DNA from: Rhizodiscina lignyota
Taxonomy: Eukaryota; Ascomycota; Dothideomycetes; Aulographales; Rhizodiscinaceae
Assembly (NCBI GenBank): GCA_010015805.1
Contig: ML978132.1
Coordinates: 310,001-374,000 of the forward strand
DNA: 64,000 bases
Direction of reading: 5' to 3'
Under the pieces are notes generated by a model that worked only from the letters and a program-made list of their open reading frames with translations, had not been told where the DNA came from and did not search any database. Of the stretch, positions 33,045 through 44,800 are shown piece by piece (position 1 is the first letter of the stretch; every line of letters starts with the position of its first letter). The position numbers and the translations under genes are program-made.

Positions 33045-35300
33045 ATGCCCAATACACATGCCGATCCTGTCTATGATTTGGTTTCCCAGCTGGATACAGC
33101 TTTAGAGTTACGAGCGTCAAAAGTATCGGACCTTGCGCCATCATATTCGACAGAATACAATGATGTTAAACTCGATAAAGGAGCGCAAAGCTCTGCGCTC
33201 CCGCTGCCAGCCCAACGCGACATTGGATGGAAAACTCCCGCCAGGATGATCGTACCTTATGTGCTAGGCAAATATTGCCCCTTCCTTTTAATCTGGCTCA
33301 ATAAAAACTAACTGTCTTGAAGCTCTTCTCATCGCTGTTGCGCACGTTTGTTTTTTCGAGTGGGTCAAGGGCAAAGGCACTGATGGAATTCCTCAAAGTT
33401 ATGTGACCACATCGTCCACGATTATGGCCAACGCTATTGGGATTCTACTGCAGATATCCTTAGGTTCTGCTTTTACAAAATACCTCTGGCGCTTGGTTCG
33501 TCTGGCCTACTACAGGACGGCATTTCTCGACGATTTGTTCAGTATGCGATCCAACCCTCTAGCATTGTTTCGAGTGCTAGCGAAGCGCAAAGCCGTGATT
33601 CTTATCCTACTCTCCCTGTTTCTCTGGACCATCTCAGTAGCTGTCAGCTTTCCTCCTGGAGCGGTTACTGTCGAGCAAGCAACTCAAAAGTCAGAAGCAG
33701 CTGTCCCGTCCTTTGGCATTTTCGACGTAAGCCTTTTCAGGCTATTTCATTCTCGTTCATCTATTCTGCACAGTGCATATTACTGAACCTATTTTTCTGA
33801 AACAGCTGAACAATGCAACATACGATTCCATCACGGGGCAATCTCTTTCAAGCTACCATATCACGAACACCACCCAATTGCATCCTGAAATAGGGGTGCT
33901 CTTCCCTTCGTATGAATTCCCATGCGACCCAAAAGAGAATTGCCCGCTGCTTACGACACCGTCTATAACCGGCCTGGCTCAAGTCACGATGTTGACTGGG
34001 AAGAGGACGTTAACATCGTCTACTTGTGGAGCCAACTGTTTTTACAATTTGCATTTCAAAGGACCATACTTCCAATGCTCGAGCTTGTCCAGAAACATGA
34101 CCAAGAGCGTGAACATGACCGCCATCGTAAACAACACTACTCCTTATACCAGCGTGTGGAAGAATACAGCATCGAGTCTCTATACTAGCCTGGACTTCAC
34201 CATCTTGCAGGCCCATACAGTTACAGAGACATCTCCACTTCCCGGAGAGAGACTCGGTGAGCTTAACGTCACTCAGACCGAGATATCTTGTTTGCCTTCG
34301 ATCGCTGACTACGACGTTCTCAACACATACGAAAACAACGTCCAATCTCTGAAATACGAGACGAAGAATGTGCAGCCGCTTGATATCGAACCACCTGGAG
34401 TATGTTGGCCATCTGTGACGCTCAGTGAGATGCCTCCAGTAGACGGCGAAGTCTTCAATGCGACATGTTCAGAGAACACTACCGCTCAATTGCCATTTAT
34501 GCAGAACTCCAACATCATGGCTGTGTTTCTAGCTATGGCTGCACCTCTGGCTGGAACTGTTGAGACCGGGCTCGCGGGAGTGGGATATGTAGAGGATACT
34601 GTTTCCAATGGTGAATTCATCCTCACAAGTCAGTATCTTCCTCATATTTCGACCGCGCCACCAAATCCCTGGCGAAACTATCCAATATGCCTCAGGAATT
34701 CACAGGACCGCTGACAATCTCACAGGCGCTTCTTACCCGGCGGGCCTGATCGTCGCAAACACTCCCTTATCCTCTAGTTTTAACGCGCCTCCCGCAGCTG
34801 ACGGCGAGATGTATTCAAACTCGCCCTTCTTTGTGACGCAAGATATTCTCAACGAGATGCTAGCAAATATCACCTTATCTGCCATTTCATTAGGCCTGTG
34901 GAAGGAAACGACACAGGTAACTCAGAACCTCACCAACACCGTTTACGTCCTCTCTCGCCCCCTCAACATCGCTTTACCATATGGCTTGCTGTTGGGGCTC
35001 GCACTGCCATTTCTCGGGCTCGGGTTGTGGTCTCTCTACGCGAATAGGGTCCCAGCACAGGACGGCGGTTTCTTCCAGATCCTCGTTACCACTAGCGGAA
35101 GTGAGCAGTTGCATCATGCAGCAGCAAAGAGCGGTGGTCTCAGCGGAGCAACGAATGTGCCGCAAGAGGTTAGGGATTTGAAAGTGAGATTTGGAGAATT
35201 CATTGAAGGGCGTGAGAAGGATAGGGTGGTACCGATGGCTGGGTTCGGGACTAGAGATGAGGTCAGAGTCATTGAGAAGGGGAAGATATATGGAGTGTGA
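33045..35300 (+). CDS. Fungal multi-pass membrane protein with large extracytoplasmic domain
   Basis: A protein of 684 residues in four exons: 33045-33267, 33323-33726, 33806-34628 and 34696-35300. After a soluble N-terminus, RDIGWKTPARMIVPYVLA opens two hydrophobic segments, with YVTTSSTIMANAIGI before the second. ILILLSLFLWTISVAVSF is a third. A long Asn/Thr/Ser-rich domain with many N-glycosylation sequons and several Cys follows. A last membrane segment (YGLLLGLALPFLGLGLWSLY) precedes a C-terminal cytoplasmic tail. The architecture is shared by a large uncharacterised Pezizomycotina family. The first intron has a GC donor (TAG|GCAAAT) with a good CTAAC branch; the reading frame permits no GT donor there. 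A related architecture is encoded on the other strand at 37100-38764. Confidence 0.85.
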
Positions 35301-36104
35301 CCAGATCTTTGCCAGGAGGGTTGCTTGCTAAGCCTTGATGAAATGTATGTCTTGAACGATGCTTAATGAGCGTTAGGTGTTGGAAACGTATGCTAATAAA
35401 AGCCGAAGCGAACCCGTTGGGGGGCGTTGGTCGTGCATTGCTGACGACACGACAAGTTACAGAACAAAGCATGGCCGACCGAAGTGGTGTACCAGGTATC
35501 TGCTACAGGCCGTAGGCCAAACTCAAGCCGACCGCCTTGTACATCACGCGGCAGAAACTTAGGTGGTCCAGACAAATTCGTACAATTCGTACGGGCACCT
35601 GACAGGTGGACAACGGCAAACAACAGTCGGTTTCAACACCACCGTATCAACCAACAAAGCGCTACGACAGGGCTGAGGGACACGGCTCTTAGGAGTTGGA
35701 GGCAGAGCTAATCTCAGATCTAACGCATTACCAGCGGCGAACATGACGTGCCGAACCGCGATGGCGGCTACCATGGAAAGAGCTGTGAATATAATGGAGC
35801 CTGCAATGAACATTCTACAGTGCTCTCAAACAATTGGTGTATGCCGTTGTCACCACGAAAATCGGATTGTGCAACGGTGCAACCGAGATGTCCATGTGAA
35901 TGATGTCGGGCGCTTAAGTTCGCTATCGGTAAATAAGTATTTAAGTAGCATACTTCGCAGTCGCTTCCGCTCATTTCTCAAATTCCTTGTCAATGAGACA
36001 ACCTTTCAAAGTTGCTTAACTCTTCCTGACAGACCAAGCTCGAGGCCCGCTGTCCTGAAAGTCGTCAACACTTCTGCAAGAAAATTGGTCGACCCAGGCT
36101 CCCA
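35301..36104. other. Intergenic region, no gene seen
   Basis: 804 bp between the membrane-protein gene and the broken ORF. Small ORFs on both strands overlap each other and show no family pattern. Confidence 0.35.
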
Positions 36105-37036
36105 ATGGCGGAGGAGAAGAAGTCCCATGAGGGCCTCGAAGACTCTGATTATCTGTACAAACTCGCCTGCAAAATTGCTGATAAGAATCCTGCTCTGGTC
36201 TTAGAGAGCGTGCGAAAGGTGCTCGAAGGAAAAAGAGCTAGCACAAGGCTTACAGCCGAAGAGCAGGAAGTACAGAACTACATTCACGAGCACTACGATA
36301 ACAAAGTAGCGGAGTGTAGTGCAGCAGCTCAAGCACGTGCTCAGTCTGAGCCCGGTGCTGTGGCTACAATGTCTCCTCATCTGAACGAACCAATTCCGGC
36401 ACACCCCAGAGAAGGGGCTGTATCCAGCGAGGGCACGTTGTTCCAATTGCCATCTCCACAGCCCAATCCTGAAACGAATCGGCGTAATGCGACAGCAGCT
36501 ACCATCATAGGTTCTCTACTGGTAGGACTGTCAGTCCTTACTGAGCAGGCACAATGGCAGTTGAGTATGGGGCACACACATAATCACCCCAGTGTACGGT
36601 GGTTGGAATCGTTTCCTGACCAGGAAGAAGTGCATCTTCCAACCCTTGGGCTTGTGATAGATCAAAACTGGTGTCGCGAGGCATATAGATGAGGTGGTAT
36701 CGAGGAAGTGATGCGACGCTCGGAGGAGCTAGAGGCTGAGGTCCTGCGAAGATCTGATCATGTCCTACGAGGTTGTTATCCACAAGGCACGCCACGATGG
36801 TATCAACCCAGGCCTGAGAGCATCCACGAAGATATGGAGCGTCATCGACAAGACTTGTGGATCAACATAATGCGAACTCAAGGGGAGATGCGTCGCCGCT
36901 AAGAGCCACGCGGGCTGATGAGTTATGGTGGTGAGGGAGAGCGATTCCACCAGATTTTGAGCGCGCTACTCCGTGGAGAAGGACTATCAGATGAAGACAT
37001 CACTAGTCAAGTTGTCTGCATCTGCAGCAGAACGTG
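36105..37036 (+). pseudogene. Hypothetical gene interrupted by two in-frame stops
   Basis: One reading frame stays protein-like for 932 bp but is cut by TGA at 36690-36692 and TAA at 36900-36902 before ending at TGA 37034-37036. The first block (195 residues) is Lys/Glu-rich and contains a short hydrophobic run, ATIIGSLLVGLSVL. The second block begins GGIEEVMRRSEELEAEVLRR and is Arg/Glu-rich. The third ends LLRGEGLSDEDITSQ. Composition is continuous across both stops, as if one gene acquired two nonsense changes. I recognise no domain. If the first stop is genuine, a 195-residue protein could still be made. Confidence 0.4.
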
Positions 37037-37099
37037 ACTTCCCAGTTAAATTATTTAAACGACAAGTCTTTGATTTATCATAACCTAATCCTTGACTCC

Positions 37100-38764
37100 T
37101 CAGCCATACTTTGCCCAACTGCGCAGAGTTTCTGCGCTCAAGCTACGACTATTTTGCCACTCACGCTGATAAAAATTACCCTGAATGCTCTCCGTACTAA
37201 AAGACTTCGTCCTCGTCAAACATTTCGTTGAGCTCTCTCCTGCTTCTTCATCCGACCTCCGCATCTGCTGATAAGGTCCGCATTTCATATGCTGCAAGCA
37301 ACCCCCGCAGAACATCGCATGTGAATCCTTCCTCTTGAGCCACCAGCCAGCCGCCCAGCTGAAGATTTTCCAAACTGCTTGCAGAAGTACGAGATCTCCG
37401 ATGATGAGTGCTAGAGCCAGCGTACCAGCGGGTTTCAGTTGCGGGACTTGGCATGCGTACTGTGAGAATATCTGCGCCGGTGTGGCTCCGATAGGTCCCA
37501 TGCTGTCGCTCGTATTCAGCGCATGGAAACTTTCGTTGGCTGGTACGCCTTCTTCAAGCCAGAGTGCTGAAACTAGGTAAGTGCCGGCAGAGTCGGTGGT
37601 TCTATTCACGTCGAATGACGACGAGAGATAATACTGGAGGGCATGCGGATCGGTCAGCACATTGGGTCCTTGTGTTTGGCCAAAGTCGATCAGAATCGTC
37701 GAGTATAGGGCTTTGGCAAACCCGTCAAGTTGCTGTGGTAAGTAAGGCTGAATGTTGCTGTTGTTGAATGAGGATAGCGGGTGGAAATTCCAATGGTTTG
37801 GATCTGTGTTCAGCCATTGCAATTGCCCGGAGTTCTTGCCCACAGATCCAAGATAGGTGATGAAATCCATGCTTGTAATATCCTTTGACGTGTCGAATCC
37901 AAGTGTGATGTCCGCCCAGTCAAAGGGATCATTGAGGCTTATTGAGTGCGCCATTTGAGTCCGTAAGCTCTGGAACCACATTGACAGAAGCACCGACCCC
38001 CACCACATGCTCGCTTCTTCTCGAGAGTCCAGTTGAATGAAAGAATCGAAGTTATTTGGCTCTGCGTCCCATGTTGTCGTAATGTTCAACCTTGAGGAAG
38101 AACCAGCTTCGATGGCACATGTTGTACTGGCAGTTGCAGTACTCCTTCTCCAGGACAACCATGAGCAGAAGGGCCCGGAGCAGTTATCTACGCGAAACAT
38201 CTTTATTCGGATCTCGTTTACTTGACAGTCATGTAGATAGTTGCCAAGGTAGGGGATGGCGGCGAAATTGTCCCGCGTTCCATTCGAATACTCCGCTCCA
38301 AAGACATTCTGGATATGGTGAGAAAGACCAAGGTTCGTCGTATGGAAATCTAGAAAACCGTCAGCATACTCCATATCTCATCATTATCACACCGAAAACA
38401 CGTACCGCTCCCGACTGCTAGATTCTGAGCTTGGCAGGTCACTTGGAGCTGGACAGAGTCAGATCAGACCTAAACGGCGACCAAGTACGGTTACATTATT
38501 TAACCATGATAATGGCGCTCTCTGATACCAGTGGCTCTCTCGAAGTGTGCTATTCGGATCGGTAGTATAGATTGTGCTTCCCAGGTCAGCATTCCCTCTG
38601 GCTACGAAAGGCTCTCGGACTTACGTTAAGTTGTATCCGTTTGTTGCGACGTTGAGGACCGAAAACAAAGCCGTAAATGCGATACCCCCAATAACGACTA
38701 TCCAGGTAAACCACCGGAATGGATACGGACGTTCTAGACTATACGAAAAGAATGAAGCGTGCAT
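37100..38764 (-). CDS. Fungal multi-pass membrane protein, second member
   Basis: A protein of 504 residues in four exons: 38764-38625, 38576-38495, 38448-38406 and 38349-37100. The introns are 48, 46 and 56 bp. The N-terminus SLERPYPFRWFTWIVVIGGI is the family's membrane entry; the junctions restore ATNGYNLTTIYTTDPNSTLR and LQVTCQAQNLAVGSDFHTTN. A large Cys- and Asn-rich extracytoplasmic domain follows, and then one membrane segment (AGTLALALIIGDLVLLQAVW) before a charged tail. It belongs to the uncharacterised fungal group that combines an N-terminal TM, a glycosylated domain and a C-terminal TM. Coding-like sequence (PRFRLHLFFPPLRDAA) continues ~60 bp upstream of the only ATG up to a TAA, so the native start may have been lost. 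Confidence 0.82.
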
Positions 38765-39614
38765 TGCGGCATCACGCAGTGGAGGGAAGAAAAGATGGAG
38801 CCTGAAACGAGGAAACCCAAAGCCAAATGAACGCCAAATGAACGTTTAGTATTATTGCATTACTGATAGCATCTGAGAGATGTATATGAAATACATCTTC
38901 TAGTTCAGCAGGAGGGGCCGTTTGTTGTGTATGAAGCTTGTTGGGGGCCGGGCAAGATGTTGGTTCTAAGGATTTCCACTAGGTGCTTCGCACACACCGT
39001 GCTCGACTGCGCATGTTCCAGCTCGCTGACAGATGAATGTACTGACACCGAAAGCGAGAATTGGTCTCGCCACGTTCACGGGATAAGTGGAGTAGAGGCT
39101 GTCAGTAATGGTGACTGGTGGGAGCGTTGAGAAATGTCGCTCAAGATTTTGGCGTGCCTCGAGCCAAGTAGCCTAGCCACCTCTGGTTAGGTACTGTGTA
39201 CCTAATTCAGGTACCCGAGGCTTGTGGCAGTGTACTGCGCTTCCTCCCAATATAAAAATACCAGCGTTTGAAACTGTAGAATTATTACCAATGCTGCGGA
39301 AATAAACATCTATGTTACTCCGACTTTTCCCATCGAGAACTGTATGAATATTACTCCGTTCAGCCCACAGCCCTACAACGTTTCCATCAACTAGTGTGCG
39401 GAGCAAATATCTCCGAGTTTACTCTGTTACTCCGTACATCGCCACGGGTCAGCTCTCAGCCCCCGTTGTCTCTGTTGAAGCAACTTCCGGTGTGCAAAAT
39501 GCTCCGCCACTACTCAGGATGGGTTGTTTTCACACTTTTTACCTATTTCATGATCGCCTTGTGATAAGCTCCAGGCCCGGATAACTGGGCATATGCGCAT
39601 CACCCGTCCAGGTA
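38765..39614. other. Intergenic region with short repeats
   Basis: 850 bp. An 11-bp tandem duplication (CCAAATGAACG twice, 38823-38844) sits just upstream of the membrane-protein start. A perfect inverted repeat lies at 39187-39205. No gene is supported. Confidence 0.4.
39187..39205. repeat. Short perfect inverted repeat
   Basis: TTAGGTACTGTGTACCTAA: 8-bp arms around a 3-base spacer. The arms are identical to those at 27688-27705. Confidence 0.85.
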
Positions 39615-40601
39615 CTATGAAATCAACAGACCCAGAGGACTATGTCTCAGCCATTCCCAATCATTCTCCATTGCTTTCACGATGTTTTCCCTTCCGATGT
39701 CAACCACATTCCTCGTCTCCTCTTTATCTCCCCATTGAACAGACGTCGGCCAGTACGCAATATGCGTCCCCCAATGCACCACTACTCTCTTCGCGAATTC
39801 TTTGCTCGGTTTTCCTCCGCTGACCTCCATATATCCCTTAAGAAAAGCATCGAGCATCCCTCTCCCGCCACGGAATCTGTCCAACAGCCATGTTTCTGCG
39901 GCAAATTGGCCCACGTCTGTTGCTCCGGTACCCCGACGCACCATCTCCCAATCCACAATCGTGAGCTTGCCATCAGACCCGACGAGTACATTGCCAGGCC
40001 AAAAGTCGCCGTGGCAGACACACACATCGTCAGTCGCTAGGAGCAAGCCGTACTCTTCGTTAACCGTATCTCCCAAGCTCTTATCGAATCCATATTTTTC
40101 CAGTGCACCGGCAAGATGCTTGGAGGACCAACGATAGATGTTTTTCGCTATGGTGTTATCGCCAATGTCGACCTTTGTGGTCCGGCTGTGAAGCATGGCT
40201 AACCAGCGGCCTAATTTATTCCCAAAAGAAACCACGTCTAATGCTGGATCAGAGTAAGCCGTTTTCAAATCTCGACTGCCACCATCCGACATCATGATCA
40301 CGTGCGCCTCACTATCGTAGCTATACACTTCGGCCGCGTTGACAATGTCGTCCTGCGGTAGATGTGATGATACTGTTCTGAGAGCGTTGGCCTCGAAATC
40401 CATGCGCTCGACAGGAAATGGAAAGCTGCTCCTTGTCTTGATATATGGCTCTGCATGCTTGATGACGACGGACCGGCCACTAGGTTCCCGCATCCGGAAG
40501 ACGAAGTTTGCAGTTCCGCCGCTGAGCTCCTCAATGGACTCGAATAGGACGTTCTTCGACTTGAGGTACTGTTTGAGATCTTCTGTTGATGTGATGGCCA
40601 T
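39615..40601 (-). CDS. Aminoglycoside phosphotransferase (APH)-family kinase
   Basis: A single-exon protein of 328 residues with the APH/choline-kinase fold. The N-lobe has LSGGTANFVFRMREPSGRSV, with the nucleotide-contacting Lys in VVIKHAE. The C-lobe has the catalytic loop VCVCHGDFWPGNVLVGSDGK (Brenner motif H-G-D-x-x-x-x-N) and the metal-binding LTIVDWEM. Fungal members phosphorylate small alcohols or amines and are rarely antibiotic-resistance enzymes. Methylthioribose- or fructosamine-kinase-like roles are possible, but the substrate is not shown. The first ATG in frame (40601) is used; only a TTG lies upstream. Confidence 0.9.
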   Translation of the reverse strand: MAITSTEDLKQYLKSKNVLFESIEELSGGTANFVFRMREPSGRSVVIKHAEPYIKTRSSFPFPVERMDFEANALRTVSSHLPQDDIVNAAEVYSYDSEAHVIMMSDGGSRDLKTAYSDPALDVVSFGNKLGRWLAMLHSRTTKVDIGDNTIAKNIYRWSSKHLAGALEKYGFDKSLGDTVNEEYGLLLATDDVCVCHGDFWPGNVLVGSDGKLTIVDWEMVRRGTGATDVGQFAAETWLLDRFRGGRGMLDAFLKGYMEVSGGKPSKEFAKRVVVHWGTHIAYWPTSVQWGDKEETRNVVDIGRENIVKAMENDWEWLRHSPLGLLIS

Positions 40602-41814
40602 GTTGAACAGATTCAAGATGAAAGGATTTGAGAGCTAATTGAGAGACTGCAATACAAAGACGTGTCTTAGGACCTGCTCTTGAGTATTGACAAGATTGAA
40701 CTTTGACAAGAAGCATGAACATTTACTTCTACATCTCATTGAGTCACCAAGTTCTCACACAGCACGCTAACTTCCGCACGTTACACTTTGAGCTACAACT
40801 GAGGCGCTGCACTGCTGCAGAGTTGACTCATGCGAGTGCCAAGTTCACGAGCGAAAGTCGGCAGTGAGATCTCTTCAACGACCTCAGATGCAGGTGGAAG
40901 TGATTCGGTGCTCATATCATCTGCCTATATTGCAGCATGCTGATGAAGCACCTTTCTTCGAACGGTGTTGAGGACAAAACGACTGAAATTAACGAGACCA
41001 GCTACAGGGACGAAGTGCTGAAATTTTTCGGTGCAAAGGCACCCGAAATTGGGTGGCTCAGGTGGCTGTGCTGGGCCCAGCGCCAAGGCATTCCCCTGAA
41101 CGTCGTCCTGACCACAACACCACTCCGGACTCGACTTTCAACGATATGAGGAGATGAACCTCGTATACGAGCACCTCTGAGCATCAGCGGCCTCCAGTTT
41201 GATATAATGCAGAGAGTCAAACACTTCGTCTGCCGCAAGCGCAAGTACACCGATGCTGTCGTACCCACTTCTTCAGCATTACCAACAAGCAGCGACGCAA
41301 CTGCATGGAGAGAGATGATCACCTACAACTCACAGAGCTTGTTCCCATGCCAGGAGTTAATGCAACATCTGAGCTTCAATTGCATGTTGGGTCATCATAA
41401 TCGTGTATTCGTTAGTTTCCGAACATGTACCAAACAACCGTGGACACCCTTTCTCCGCCTTGGCAGTCCGAGATACCTCATCGCTCGAAGCATTCTGCCA
41501 TGCAAGTCATAGTAGGCAGGACGATATTACAATGCTGTATATTCTTATGTCTACTGAGGGCCCTGATGGTGCCCCCTCCAAGCTGGAAGTCATGAGGACG
41601 TTACCTGCACGTGCAGCGCGTCACCATGGGTTGTGCAACAATCAACCTCGAGGCCGCGCCTTCCTCAATCTCAGAACTCAGCCTTTAAACTTTGCCAAGC
41701 CCAGTTCTTTATTCCTTTCCCATTCTCTCCGTTTTGTTCCACTTCTACCAAGAAATGAACCAAAATCATACATGACAAGCCCTGATCTGTTTCGCAGTGG
41801 GAAATTGTAGCACC
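40602..41814. other. Intergenic region, no supported gene
   Basis: About 1.2 kb. ORFs at 41207-41512 and 41403-41810 overlap in different frames and lack any family pattern. The final 200 bp (TTCC/TTTGCC-rich) probably form the promoter and 5'UTR of the following gene. Confidence 0.4.
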
Positions 41815-44800
41815 ATGAGTTCTCTTGAAGGTTAGTGAAATATGCTCTCATTCATTGACCACTGCTGACTACCTCCCCACAGCTTCCGCTGAGACCGGCC
41901 CTGCTCGCGCAGATCCCGACGAATCTCATGCCAACAATCGCGGAGCTTCGCACGCGCCCCATCACGATTCCAACGGCAGCCATGCCCTTTTCCCGCAGGA
42001 GAAGCAGAGGAGCAGCAGTCTTCCAAGGCTCGACACTGGAACTGTTCAAGGTAACAGAAGAATCCATCCACGCCCAGCAAACACAACTTCTTCAGATGAG
42101 ACAGACGGGATCCGAATGGTCGAGCACGAGCTGTACCCTCCAGAGTCCACGGCATCCAATCTCCCGTCACCTTCCATCGACATTGTTGTCGTCCACATGT
42201 TTGTCGGTCAACCAGAGCATAAGGACAGAGACGATCTCTCATCCTTTGTCATCAGCGAAAAGAGATCAGCAATCAAGAGGCTCGCAACTGCCCAAGTTCA
42301 GGGCCGACCGGATTCAAATTCCCAAAGCCATGCGAGCTCGCCACTTAGAGGAGATTTCGAGAATAGTCGTCATACCTGGTTGGGCGACCCGAACATGCTT
42401 CCTAAAATTGTACCGGAAGCCCGCATCCTGGCATTTGGATACGACTTGACCACCTCGAACCCGACGGATACAATTGACTTTGATGCACAATCAAAGAAGC
42501 TGCTTCATAATATCGGCATAATTAAACGATGCCATTGTCGATCGCGTCCAATCATTTTCTTGGGTTACGGCTATGGCGGAACATGGATTCAACACAAGCT
42601 CATCAAAGATCATTATGGGGACTCAGATATTGTGAAGGCGACAGTGGGAACCTTGTTCTTTGCGAACCCACCTCGCGGAGCGGCTCTGCTTAAGAAACGC
42701 ACCGCAGCAGCACTGCCGGACACTTCACGCAAGCTGTTAGATCTTGGCAGTGATTCGAAGATGGTAGCAAAGTTGCATGACGATTTCAAGTCGCTATCGC
42801 GCAAGTACTGCTTCTACTATTTCAATTTCGTCGAGCATACACCCAAGGAGAACAGACCTCCGGAACTGGTAACAACATCAAGGTTCTCGTCAGGCACTCC
42901 TGGTCACAACGACACGCAAGGACCGCTAAACTACGACTATACGATGTCACGTAGTTTCGACCAGATGTTGCACTTCGATGGACCGAGTGACTTTGATTTT
43001 CAGGCAGTATACTCACGCTTTCTACGATTAGTCCATATCCAGCAACTGTTATCGGCCGCTGCAGATCCACATGGGCCACAGAAACTGGAAACTCTCATTC
43101 ATAAAGGTCTGGATGTGAATTTGCAAAATAGATGCGGCAAGTCAGCTCTGCATATCGCAGTCGAACGATCGAATTTCAATATGGTCCGATCGCTTCTGGG
43201 AAGAAGTGCAGCTTTCAGATACGGACGGATCGAAGAGAATGTGAACATCACCACACGGGACGGCAAAAGTGCGCTAGATATCGCAGTAGAGAAGGGGGAC
43301 AAGAACATTGTCGATTTGCTGCTCAGGAAAAGGGCAAAAGTTTCCGATAGGACGCGGCATTTGGCCACGAAGAAGGACATTAAAGAGCTCCCTACGAAGA
43401 ACGCCCGTTGAAGGCCCATCTATCAAGGCAGCCTCCGGAGGTTCAAAAATCCCTCGGAACTCTCCAAATCCATATGTCAAGCGTGCTTGCAACGGGACTT
43501 ATGCAACTGCCACAGAGATGTTCTTTGACGAAGTCCTTGAAGAGCACAGCGAAGCGCGAGGATCAGTTCACGAAATGATCTACGATAGTCACGGCCCTGC
43601 AGCTATGCTAGACTCGGTCAGGCCCATTCCACTGAATACTAACACAGTCTGTCAGTGGTATCACATTCCAGTGAATAATATGGCCTGGGCAGAAGACCTT
43701 CTGTCCGAGTTGGGTGTAAACGGTCCCGTGTGGGGAGGGCAGTATGCAAGAAGACTCGGCAAAATCCCACATAGCCGCAGCATGCTCCCGAATTGCGCCA
43801 AGGTCGCTACTTATGACCAAGACCAAGAGGTGCTTGCAATCTTCATGTCGTACATATCATACGAAAAGGATATTCAACATCCAGCAAGCACCGACGCCGT
43901 CGAAAGGGATAGAAATGCAATCAAAATGGACATGGCAATCCAACGGATCCCCGTCGCAGATGTGGGATCTGATCCCGACGCCCGACGGAATTCCAGTGGA
44001 GCACCCACTCGGAATTCGTCAAGACGAAATGATTCGCGTAGTGCTCCACAAAGCGCTACTTCTATTAAAGCACCTTGGACTGACTCCAACGAGCGGAACA
44101 GTGGGGGACAAAACGATGTTACGGCCACTGATGCAAGTGTGCAGCAAATCGACGCTGATGATGAATTCGAGGAAGATTCCCTCTCAATCGAGGATGTCCA
44201 GCGACTCGCTTACCCCCCTGTTGAGAACCCCGTTCTTCACATGCGCCAAACACTGGATCAATCATATTACTTCATGTTAGAGAACACACAGAGCCGGGAT
44301 ACTGATCAGGTTGCAAGTCGATGGGCGCGTAACGAACTCGGACAGGGGGTTCCACACAACATCCTGATGGTAGATCAGCTTTGGCTTTGGGTCATTCGAG
44401 CCAAAGATAAGAGTAAAAGTATTCCAGACATAGTGGTGTCCAGTTTCCCAGATCGCACTAGCTATCCTGATACTGCAGGTTTGCCGCCAAACAAGGATGA
44501 CAACCTTCAGTGGAACGTCCTCAACGACCGGCCTGAACAGCGCAATCCCATCCGGACAACGATGGATCTCGTGTCTCAGATCGTCGCAACATGCAGCAAC
44601 ATTTTCGATCGCACACAAAACGCGGCCCTTCTCAAATTTCTGGAATTTTACGAAGCATCCATCGGAAAGGTCATGGATGCCGAGACACAAGTGTTCAAAG
44701 AATTCGAAGGAAACTCCCACAACCTGGGACGACTGAGCGAGCGCCATCCGAACTACGATAAGACAAAAACGAAGCTTTTGGACAAATTGCTCAATATCGA

